6,758 bases of DNA, taken from positions 1 to 6,758 of the forward strand of contig WGDQ01000167.1 of NCBI GenBank assembly GCA_015493185.1, read 5' to 3'. This document shows, piece by piece, positions 1 to 5,464 of this stretch. The notes under the pieces were generated by a model that saw only the letters and a list, made by a program, of their open reading frames with translations, searched no databases and was not told the origin of the DNA. Source of the stretch: Planctomycetaceae bacterium. Its GTDB lineage: Bacteria; Planctomycetota; Planctomycetia; Pirellulales; JAEUIK01. A program made the translations under genes and the position numbers. The first letter of the stretch is position 1. The number at the start of each line of letters is the position of its first letter.

Positions 1-19
1 GGGAAGGAAAACCAAGACG

Positions 20-1270
20 ATGAACTTTATCGAACGAGAAGACCCCGACGTCTGGCGTGCAATTTCCGACGAAATGCGTCGGCAGGCCGACGGCCTGGAA
101 ATGATCGCCAGCGAGAACTACGTCAGCCCGGCCATCATGCAGGCTGCCGGCAGTGTGCTGACCAACAAATACGCCGAAGGGTACCCGGGGCGCCGCTACT
201 ATGGTGGCTGCGAGTACGTCGATGTGGTTGAAAACCTGGCGCGCGATCGGGCCAAACAGCTTTTCGGCGCCGAGCACGCCAACGTGCAGCCGCACGCCGG
301 AAGCCAGGCGAACCTGGCCGTTTACCTTTCGGTGCTCGAGCCGGGCGATACGGTGCTGGGGCTCGACTTGGCACACGGCGGGCATCTGACGCACGGCATG
401 CGGTTGAACATCTCGGGGCGTTTGTATCGTTTTCTCAACTACGGCGTGCGGCCCGACGATCATCGCATCGACTTCGACCAAGTGGCGGCCTTGGCCCGCG
501 AACATCGTCCTAAGCTCATTGTTGCTGGTGCCAGCGCGTATCCTCGCGAGATTCCGCACGCCCGCTTCGCCGAAATCGCGCGCGAGGTGGGCGCGAAACT
601 CTTTGTCGACATGGCCCATTATGCGGGGCTGGTTGCCGCCGGGTTGCACGACAACCCCGTGCCGGTGGCCGACTTCGTGACGAGCACCACGCATAAGACG
701 CTCAGAGGGCCGCGCTCGGGGCTGATCCTTTGTCGCTCGCAATATGCTCGCGAGGTCGACCGCAGCATTTTTCCCGGCATCCAGGGCGGTCCGCTGATGC
801 ATGTGGTGGCGGCCAAGGCCATTTGCTTCGGCGAGGCGCTACGGCCCGAGTTCAAAAGCTACGCACAGCAGGTGATCGACAATGCCCAATGCCTGGCCGA
901 GGTGCTTTCGTCAGGCGGCGTGAAGCTGATTACCGGCGGCACCGACAACCATCTGATGCTGGCCGACGTCACACCGCTGGGTATCGGCGGAGCGAAAGCG
1001 GAAGAGACGCTCGAACGTTGCGGTATCACCGTGAACAAGAACTTGATTCCTTTCGATCAACGCAAGCCGATGGACCCCTCGGGCATTCGCATTGGCACAC
1101 CCGCCCTTACCACGCGGGGCATGGGGCAGGCCGAGATGAAATCGATCGGCCAGTGGATGCTATCGGCCCTTTCCTCGCCGGACGATGCGGCCACGATCGA
1201 GCGGATTCGCGGCGAAGTGTCGGACTTGTGCCAGCAGTTTCCGGTGCCCGCCGCGGCGCTCGACACATGA
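20..1270 (+). CDS. glyA: Serine hydroxymethyltransferase (complete)
   Basis: This PLP enzyme of the cytoplasm interconverts serine plus tetrahydrofolate with glycine plus 5,10-methylene-tetrahydrofolate, the main source of one-carbon units. The 416-residue protein has the usual bacterial length and is collinear with the family. Visible landmarks are the SENYVSP segment (31-37), YAEGYPGRRYYGG (51-63), the HGGHLTHG folate/PLP loop (119-126), DMAHYAGL (198-204) with the cofactor-contacting Asp198 and His200, and TSTTHKTLRGPRSG with Lys226 as the PLP Schiff-base lysine. Arg357 in GIRIGTPALTTRG matches the substrate-carboxylate arginine. All expected catalytic residues are present, so the enzyme should be active. 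The ATG at 20 is preceded by a purine-rich AAGGA-type site at 4-8, a rather long 11 bases away. Only 19 bases lie upstream, so its promoter and any operon partner are outside the window. No strong terminator follows the TGA. Family assignment is very secure. Confidence 0.98.
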   Translation: MNFIEREDPDVWRAISDEMRRQADGLEMIASENYVSPAIMQAAGSVLTNKYAEGYPGRRYYGGCEYVDVVENLARDRAKQLFGAEHANVQPHAGSQANLAVYLSVLEPGDTVLGLDLAHGGHLTHGMRLNISGRLYRFLNYGVRPDDHRIDFDQVAALAREHRPKLIVAGASAYPREIPHARFAEIAREVGAKLFVDMAHYAGLVAAGLHDNPVPVADFVTSTTHKTLRGPRSGLILCRSQYAREVDRSIFPGIQGGPLMHVVAAKAICFGEALRPEFKSYAQQVIDNAQCLAEVLSSGGVKLITGGTDNHLMLADVTPLGIGGAKAEETLERCGITVNKNLIPFDQRKPMDPSGIRIGTPALTTRGMGQAEMKSIGQWMLSALSSPDDAATIERIRGEVSDLCQQFPVPAAALDT

Positions 1271-1319
1271 GCCGCAAGTTCGCTTCTCGACCAGGCCCGA
1301 CTTTGCGCTCTGGTTCAGG

Positions 1320-1349
1320 TTGACAGTCGTTGTTGGCCGACGGTATCAA
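1320..1349 (+). promoter_or_regulatory. Candidate sigma70-type promoter for the first YbjQ gene
   Basis: A perfect -35 box TTGACA (1320-1325) is followed after 18 bases by TATCAA (1344-1349), which matches the -10 consensus TATAAT at four of six positions. Transcription would start near 1356, leaving a leader of about 43 bases before the ATG at 1399. The location in the glyA/ybjQ gap suggests that the YbjQ gene is transcribed independently of glyA. It is only a sequence match; planctomycete promoters are not well described by the E. coli consensus. Confidence 0.42.
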
Positions 1350-1398
1350 AGCGCAGATTGCAAGTCGTTTTAACCGAGCCCACCGGGAGCACTAGCAC

Positions 1399-1719
1399 AT
1401 GATCGTTGTCAACACCGAATACATCCCCCAGAAGCGGATCGTTGAGGTCCGCGGCCTTGTGCAAGGCAATACGGTACGGGCCAAACACGTTGGGCGCGAC
1501 ATCGCCGCGGGGCTGAAAAACGTATTTGGTGGTGAATTGAAAGGCTATACCGAGTTGCTCGTGGAATCGCGCCGCGAGGCGATGCAGCGAATGCTCGATC
1601 AGGCAGAAGAGTTGGGGGCCAACGCCGTCGTGAATGTTCGTTTTGCTACCAGTTCGATCGCGGCCAACGCGGCCGAACTATATTGCTACGGCACGGCCGT
1701 CGTAGTTGCCGACGCCTGA
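1399..1719 (+). CDS. YbjQ-family (UPF0145, heavy-metal-binding-like domain) protein, soluble
   Basis: A complete 106-residue protein made of a single YbjQ domain, a small alpha/beta fold that forms ring-like pentamers in solved structures. Its biochemical role is unsettled: databases call it a putative heavy-metal-binding domain, but I see no clear metal site (one Cys, one His). Family landmarks are the opening strand, GLVQGNTVRAKH (19-30), LKNVFGGELKGYTELL (39-54), the helix with ESRREAMQRML (56-66), GANAVVNVRF (73-82) and the final YGTAVVV strand (97-103). There is no signal peptide or membrane helix, so it should be cytoplasmic. A GGGAG-type ribosome binding site (1385-1389) lies about 9 bases before the ATG, one of the better sites in this window. 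A paralog with a membrane anchor follows 317 bp downstream. Family assignment is secure; function is unknown. Confidence 0.93.
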   Translation: MIVVNTEYIPQKRIVEVRGLVQGNTVRAKHVGRDIAAGLKNVFGGELKGYTELLVESRREAMQRMLDQAEELGANAVVNVRFATSSIAANAAELYCYGTAVVVADA

Positions 1720-2036
1720 ACGCCCGGTTGTTCGTTCGTCAGGAGAAATAGCGACTTGTTTCGATGGAGCGTGCGGTTGGCACTCCGGCAGCGGTAAGCC
1801 TCGATCGGTTCTGGGAAGGTCGGAAAACGATGATGCTGAGAGGCTCCCCGCCGACGACGTGTGGTCGTTGGGTGTCGGAATGATCGAGGTGAGAAGTCCG
1901 CCGCTTCTCAATGCTTGAAATGGCTGGTCGACGGAACCTGGCTGGGCCGGCGCCGTATGGGAACTGTTGCTGCATGATCTATTGCCAATAGGGCAATGCC
2001 GTCGGGCACAGAGCTGAAAAACCATAGATAGATGGT
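1720..2036. other. Intergenic gap between the two YbjQ genes; two small hairpins, no supported gene
   Basis: No convincing coding region is seen in these 317 bases. Two perfect inverted repeats stand out. TGAGAAG/CTTCTCA (1890-1896 and 1904-1910, 7-nt loop) could form an RNA hairpin but is not followed by a T tract. ATTGCC/GGCAAT (1981-1986 and 1992-1997, 5-nt loop) lies about 45 bases before the next start codon and could be an operator or leader hairpin. An AGGAGA stretch (1741-1746) is the best ribosome-site-like sequence here, but the nearest ATG (1764) is 17 bases away and opens only a 39-codon frame. A weakly placed open frame over 1706-1918 encodes a short kinase-like motif, described under findings. 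No good promoter for the downstream gene was recognised. Confidence 0.6.
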
Positions 2037-2042
2037 GTGCTG

Positions 2043-2504
2043 ATGAGCGATTTGCTGACGTTGATACTTTCGGTCGGCTCGTTTCTGGTCTTGCTGACCA
2101 TGGGCTATGCAATCGGTCGCATGAACGAGCGGGCCCATTTGCGACAGCTTGTTCGTCAGGAACACGAATTGGGCTACATGATGATTTCCGATATGCGGCG
2201 ACTGCCCGACAATTGGAACGCTGAGCATGCTACCTTGGTGACGGGCACCGCGGTGATTGCCACCGATTATTTCAAAACGTTCGCTGCCAGCCTGCGCAAT
2301 TTGTTTGGGGGCGAGGTACGCAGCTACGTCACACTTATAGAACGGGCCCGACGTCAAGCCATCGTTCGCATGCTGCGCGAGGCACAGGCCTATGGGGCCA
2401 ACGTGGTGTGGAACGTGCGACTCGAAACCTCGACTATCGGCGGACGGCAAGGCGCCAACGGCGTAGAAGTGATCGCCTACGGTACCTGTATGCTCGTTCG
2501 CTGA
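2043..2504 (+). CDS. YbjQ-family protein with N-terminal membrane anchor
   Basis: A 153-residue protein with one hydrophobic helix (about residues 4-25) followed by a YbjQ domain (about 63-152). Arginines just after the helix (26, 30, 34, 38) suggest by the positive-inside rule that the domain sits in the cytoplasm, tethered to the inner membrane; it is not a cleaved signal peptide. The domain aligns block by block with the upstream soluble protein: LVTGTAV (65-71), LRNLFGGEVRSYVTLI (84-99), RARRQAIVRML (101-111), GANVVWNVRLETS (118-130) and the end strand VIAYGTCMLV. Compared with the paralog it has a short Gly-rich insert (GGRQGANG, 133-140). The ATG at 2043 is preferred; a GTG at 2037, two codons earlier, is also open and would give 155 residues. 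Neither has a good Shine-Dalgarno site. Function is unknown; it may associate with the upstream paralog. Confidence 0.9.
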   Translation: MSDLLTLILSVGSFLVLLTMGYAIGRMNERAHLRQLVRQEHELGYMMISDMRRLPDNWNAEHATLVTGTAVIATDYFKTFAASLRNLFGGEVRSYVTLIERARRQAIVRMLREAQAYGANVVWNVRLETSTIGGRQGANGVEVIAYGTCMLVR

Positions 2505-2527
2505 GAATCGCGCCAGCACGGGTTTCC

Positions 2528-2553
2528 CAGGCCGCTGCACGGGGCTGTTTTTT
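2528..2553 (+). terminator. Weak intrinsic terminator candidate after the second YbjQ gene
   Basis: An imperfect stem pairs GGCC (2530-2533) with GGCT (2543-2546), or alternatively CAGGCC (2528-2533) with GGGCTG (2542-2547) with one mismatch. A run of six T (2548-2553) follows at once. The position, 24 bases after the stop codon of the second YbjQ gene and before the convergent NRDE gene, is right for a terminator. The stem is short, so the call is tentative. Confidence 0.35.
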
Positions 2554-2570
2554 AGGGGCCGCGCTGCGTT

Positions 2571-2596
2571 TTCCGTTTTCTTCTTCCGTTTTCTTC
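2571..2596. repeat. Perfect 13-bp tandem repeat, pyrimidine-rich
   Basis: TTCCGTTTTCTTC occurs twice head to tail (2571-2583 and 2584-2596) with no mismatch. A further partial CGTTTTC lies immediately upstream (2568-2574). It lies in the 105-bp gap between two convergent stop codons, ending 13 bases from the NRDE stop. On the + strand it is almost pure pyrimidine. Slippage duplication of a simple sequence is the simplest explanation; a role in ending converging transcripts is possible but unproven. Confidence 0.85.
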
Positions 2597-2609
2597 GCCG
2601 GCTGACCGT

Positions 2610-3374
2610 TTACGGGTCGCTACCGGAGGCGACCTGCCCATTCAGAACGCGGCGCAGCAGAGGCGAGAAGTCGGCAAAGTCGTTTTCATCGGGCGGACCG
2701 TCGGCATAGAGATAGTGCGTTTCCGCCGCGTGCCGCCCGAGGGTCACAATCGTCGACGATACCGTGCCGCGGTCGTCGGCTCGAAGCACAATGCTCGTCG
2801 GGTTGGTCGAATCGGGCCGGAAAGCGAGCACCGCGCGAGCCGCGTCGATGAAGTCTTTCGCACTCGATAAGCGACGCTCGCTGAGCAATTGGCGGGCAAG
2901 TTGCTGCCGGGGGTCGTTCGCGTCGTCCAAGTCGGTATTGCCGATCAGGTGCAGCCCCGGCGTAAGGTCGATCGTCTCGATGCGATCGCCGCCATGCACG
3001 ACGGTGGCCCGTTGGGCATCGGCACAGATGAAATTGGCTCCCGCGTAACGGCCTGACCGCAATTGGCTGATCGCATAGTCGATAGCCTCGTCGCAACTAG
3101 ATCGCGCCAGCAAATCGCGGCACAGCAGACCGCGAGAACGGGGTTGCTGGGGCAAGTGGCTTTTCAGGCGATTCGTGACCGCCACGAACAGCCCATGTTC
3201 GTTCACTCCCAGCCAGGTGCCGCCGGCCCTTCGGTCGGTTCCGCAAACGACCGCCGGCGAGGCATGCGCGATCGATGGCGGTGCGGCCGGCCGCCCGAAA
3301 AACTCTTCGCGATTGAACCCGACAAGCAACGGGGCATCGGCAAGCGTGGCATATTGAACGATTACGAGACACAT
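2610..3374 (-). CDS. NRDE-family (TANGO2-like) protein
   Basis: A complete 254-residue protein of the NRDE/TANGO2 family (the former DUF833), close to the usual bacterial length. The N-terminus MCLVIVQY carries the conserved Cys2, which would become an N-terminal nucleophile of Ntn-hydrolase type if Met1 is removed. It continues with LLVGFNREEFFGRPA (16-30), where the family signature Asn-Arg-Asp-Glu reads Asn-Arg-Glu-Glu, then GGTWLGVNEHGLFVAVTNRL (51-70) and SRGLLCRDLL (80-89). There is no signal peptide or membrane helix. The eukaryotic homologue TANGO2 affects lipid and mitochondrial metabolism and has been linked to heme trafficking; the reaction in bacteria is not established. The start codon has no recognisable Shine-Dalgarno sequence, and the Cys2 position fixes it. 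It is convergent with the second YbjQ gene and divergent from the oxidoreductase, so it is likely transcribed alone. Family secure; role uncertain. Confidence 0.93.
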   Translation of the reverse strand: MCLVIVQYATLADAPLLVGFNREEFFGRPAAPPSIAHASPAVVCGTDRRAGGTWLGVNEHGLFVAVTNRLKSHLPQQPRSRGLLCRDLLARSSCDEAIDYAISQLRSGRYAGANFICADAQRATVVHGGDRIETIDLTPGLHLIGNTDLDDANDPRQQLARQLLSERRLSSAKDFIDAARAVLAFRPDSTNPTSIVLRADDRGTVSSTIVTLGRHAAETHYLYADGPPDENDFADFSPLLRRVLNGQVASGSDP

Positions 3375-3949
3375 CGCCGAACCGTTTCGGTGTGGGGAGC
3401 GCCAGTCAAAAAAAACAATTTGGAGGCAAACCCGGTAGGAAACCTCCGGGCTGTGGTGGCAGGGCCTACCGTGGCCGTCGGCAGTGGGTACGTGACGAGA
3501 CGTTCGAGTTGAATCTTCTGCCGCATCTTCCAGTAAGTGGGCCGCACTTTGAGCCTATCGCTGTGTGCCGGGGCGGACAAGGTGCCGCCGGTGGTCGCGT
3601 GGGCATGAAAGCCAAGGGCGGCAACCGCTGGGGGGGACGAGAACCGGTCGCCACGACCAACAATCGACCACCAGAGCGACCGATGTTCGATAAACACCCG
3701 TGCCGATGAACATTCGGCCGGATACGGCTCGGGTAGATGGCGCACCGGCGGCTCTTTCGGCTGGGGTTGGGCAATAGCTCGCCGCGTGCGGCTGCTGTGG
3801 CCCTTGAGCCGTTGCGCGATACGCCGTAGCTTGTCGGACGTGATAGTCAGCGCATTTCCGACCGCAGGCGGTCAGGTGAGACGTCGGCACGGGATTGTGG
3901 CAAACAAGAAACAAGAAAGCGGAAAACCAGAACGAGCAGGTAGCGGCAG
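3375..3949. other. 575-bp divergent intergenic region with several short inverted repeats
   Basis: This gap separates the divergent NRDE and oxidoreductase starts and must hold both promoters. No coding frame in it is convincing; frames open on both strands give low-complexity or Arg/Pro-rich translations. Inverted repeats seen: CCGAA/TTCGG (3377-3390), just before the NRDE start; CCCGG(T)AGG/CCTCCGGG (3431-3450, 8 bp with one bulge and an AAA loop); GGTCG/CGACC (3646-3658); CCGATGTTC with GAACATTCGG (3680-3717, one bulge); and GACCGC/GCGGTC (3860-3873). A run of eight A (3408-3415) and of seven G (3630-3636) are also present. A purine-rich leader with a small tandem AACAAGA repeat (around 3902-3916) precedes the oxidoreductase start. 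No clear consensus promoter was recognised on either strand. Confidence 0.6.
3860..3873. promoter_or_regulatory. Palindromic operator-like site upstream of the oxidoreductase gene
   Basis: GACCGC and GCGGTC flank a two-base centre (AG), a perfect 6-bp inverted repeat 76 bases before the oxidoreductase start codon. The size and position would suit a dimeric repressor or activator site, or a small RNA hairpin with a CAGG tetraloop. No regulator gene is in the window, so a link to this gene is only positional. Confidence 0.25.
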
Positions 3950-5104
3950 ATGGGTACTCACAACGATTCAAGTTCATCAGCGCCAAGCAGGCCGGTGCGT
4001 ATTGGTTTGATCGGCGTGGGGGCCGTGATGGACTATCACCACGTGCCGGCGATCCGTTTGGATCCTCGCTGCGAGTTGGCGGCCATCTGCGACCAGAACG
4101 AAAAACTGTTGCAGCAGCGGCAAGAAGAGTGGCAAGCGCCGCGTGCAATCAGCGATGCCGACGCGTTGTGCCGCGATCCGGAGGTTGATGCGGTGGTGAT
4201 CGCTACGCCCAACCACACGCATCGACCGATTGCCCTGGCCGCCGTACGAGCGGGCAAACACGTGCTTTGCGAAAAGCCTTTGGGGTTGAACGCCGCCGAA
4301 GTGCGCGAAATGTATCGGGCAGCCGAAGCGGCCGGCGTGGTGCACATGACGGCCTTTACGTACCGATTCGCTCCCGCGATGCGTTACCTGCGGCATTTGC
4401 TCCGCTCGGGTGCATTGGGTGAACCGCGACATTTCCGTTCGCAACGCTTTCTCGACTGGCCAGAAACGAGCTGGGGATGGCGGCAGTATCGGGCCACGGC
4501 CGGAGCGGGAGATCTGTACGACATGACGATTCACCGCATCGATTTTGCGATCGATTTGTTGGGGCCGCTCAAGGCTGTTTGCGGCGCGGTTGCCCGATTC
4601 GCTCCTCGCGACCGGACGGCCGACGGCCGTGCTTGCCCGCCCTCGGAGGTGGACGACTGGTCGGCGCTGATTGGTGAATTCGACTGCGGCGCCACAGGCG
4701 TGTGGGAAGGCACCACGCTGGCCAAGGGCTATCACCGCAATGGCTTCGGGCACGAATGGGCCGAAGTGAACGGATCCGAGGGATCGGCCGTTTACCGATT
4801 GCACGACCCGAATCGGTTGCTGCTGGGAAAAACCGGAAAAGATCTGGCGCCGGTCGACGTGCCTGAGAGATTTCTCAAACCGCAGGGCAGCCCGCGCGAT
4901 CCGAGTGCCGGAGAACCGGCCACCGTGTTTCGTTACGACATCGTCTGGGAGTTCGTCTCGGCGATTGTGGAGCATCGCCAGGCCGTACCCAGTTTTCTCG
5001 ATGGCCTGCGAGCGCAAATCGTGGCCGACGCAGTTCTCGAATCGTATGCCGATCGTCGCTGGGTGCAGGTGCCGCGCGAACCGAATCCTGCTGGCGAGGC
5101 ATAG
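3950..5104 (+). CDS. Gfo/Idh/MocA-family NAD(P)-dependent oxidoreductase
   Basis: A complete 384-residue protein of the glucose-fructose oxidoreductase / inositol dehydrogenase family, which oxidise or reduce sugars, inositols and related polyols with NAD(P). The Rossmann half shows VRIGLIGVGAV (16-26) with the dinucleotide-binding glycines 19, 22 and 24, ATPNHTH (85-91), and CEKPLGL (107-113) with the family's EKP lysine 109. The C-terminal half carries DLYDMTIHRIDFAIDLLG (188-205), the usual Asp-x3-His pair (D191, H195) of the substrate site. There is no Tat or Sec signal, unlike many planctomycete relatives, so it should be cytoplasmic; a short Ser-rich leader (7-13) precedes the first strand. 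A weak AGG (3938-3940) lies nine bases before the ATG. No sugar transporter or partner enzyme adjoins it, so the substrate cannot be predicted. Family assignment is very secure. Confidence 0.95.
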   Translation: MGTHNDSSSSAPSRPVRIGLIGVGAVMDYHHVPAIRLDPRCELAAICDQNEKLLQQRQEEWQAPRAISDADALCRDPEVDAVVIATPNHTHRPIALAAVRAGKHVLCEKPLGLNAAEVREMYRAAEAAGVVHMTAFTYRFAPAMRYLRHLLRSGALGEPRHFRSQRFLDWPETSWGWRQYRATAGAGDLYDMTIHRIDFAIDLLGPLKAVCGAVARFAPRDRTADGRACPPSEVDDWSALIGEFDCGATGVWEGTTLAKGYHRNGFGHEWAEVNGSEGSAVYRLHDPNRLLLGKTGKDLAPVDVPERFLKPQGSPRDPSAGEPATVFRYDIVWEFVSAIVEHRQAVPSFLDGLRAQIVADAVLESYADRRWVQVPREPNPAGEA

Positions 5105-5159
5105 CCACACACCGGCGTCCGCCATGGGCTGCGCCTTCGGGCATCAAGATGTTGCAGGC

Positions 5160-5169
5160 GCCACGTGGC
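5160..5169. promoter_or_regulatory. 10-bp perfect palindrome with CACGTG core
   Basis: GCCACGTGGC reads the same on both strands. It lies 56 bases after the oxidoreductase stop and about 295 bases before the peptidase start. Palindromes of this size are common protein-binding sites, but one copy in GC-rich DNA can also occur by chance. Confidence 0.25.
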
Positions 5170-5223
5170 AGGGCACCGTCGGTCGGCGCTTGACGGAAAG
5201 CCAAGAAAACAAACAACGGCCGT

Positions 5224-5256
5224 GCCATGCCCGCCTGCCGCGGTGGGCAATGTGGC
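5224..5256. repeat. REP-like bulged hairpin
   Basis: GCCA then TGCCCGCC (5224-5235) can pair with GGTGGGCA (5242-5249) and TGGC (5253-5256). This gives 12 base pairs with one G-T pair, a six-base loop and a three-base bulge (5250-5252) on the 3' side. No T run follows, so it is a poor intrinsic terminator. Its shape and intergenic position resemble the repetitive extragenic palindromes found many times in some genomes. Only one copy is in this window, so repeat status is inferred. Confidence 0.4.
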
Positions 5257-5464
5257 GAGCAGAGCGTCGGTTGCCAGTCCGATGGCGCAGCACGTTGCTG
5301 CCGAAGCGTGCGGCCACAACAACGTTTTTGGCCAGCGGCCGTGTTGCAGTAGGTCGGCTGGTCATGTGGCATCGGGCGCATCGGGTGGCATGCATGGACC
5401 GGGACGTGCGGCTTGGGAATCGTTTTTCTTTTACCTTCTATCTTCCTTCTGTTGGAATTTGCTG

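Larger units (their letters stand above)
5105..5464. other. 360-bp intergenic region before the peptidase gene; hairpins and a pyrimidine tract
   Basis: No supported gene is seen; the frames that cross this stretch are extensions of shadow frames and translate to Arg/His/Cys-rich sequence. Items present: a short stem capped by a TTCG loop (5133-5142), 28 bases after the oxidoreductase stop; a 10-bp perfect palindrome with a CACGTG core (5160-5169); a long bulged hairpin (5224-5256); a CATCGGG direct repeat (near 5369-5385); and a pyrimidine-rich stretch (about 5423-5450) ending 14 bases before the peptidase ATG. No canonical hairpin-plus-T-run terminator was found, nor a consensus promoter. 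Confidence 0.6.

Noticed and set aside
1764..1883. 39-codon frame downstream of an AGGAGA sequence
   Set aside because: Spacing of 17 bases is too long for a normal ribosome site, and the peptide has no recognisable feature.
1908..2540. 210-codon open frame on the - strand
   Set aside because: It overlaps the anchored YbjQ gene completely, and the + strand shows clear paralogy to its neighbour. The antisense product has no recognisable feature.
3392..3709. 105-codon open frame on the + strand in the divergent gap
   Set aside because: The translation is Gly/Arg/Pro-rich with low complexity and no domain-like pattern, and has no ribosome site.
3362..3745. 127-codon open frame on the - strand in the divergent gap
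   Set aside because: No family resemblance was seen, it overlaps the NRDE start, other frames are equally open there, and no ribosome site was found. A decayed gene cannot be excluded.
3806..3834. Possible promoter TTGAGC, 17 bases, TAGCTT upstream of the oxidoreductase
   Set aside because: Only four and three of six consensus positions match; such matches are expected by chance.
3555..4148. 197-codon open frame on the - strand
   Set aside because: Its first third is antisense to the oxidoreductase, and the rest has no recognisable domain.
3977..5125. 382-codon open frame on the - strand
   Set aside because: It is the antisense shadow of the Gfo/Idh/MocA oxidoreductase; the + strand has all family motifs.
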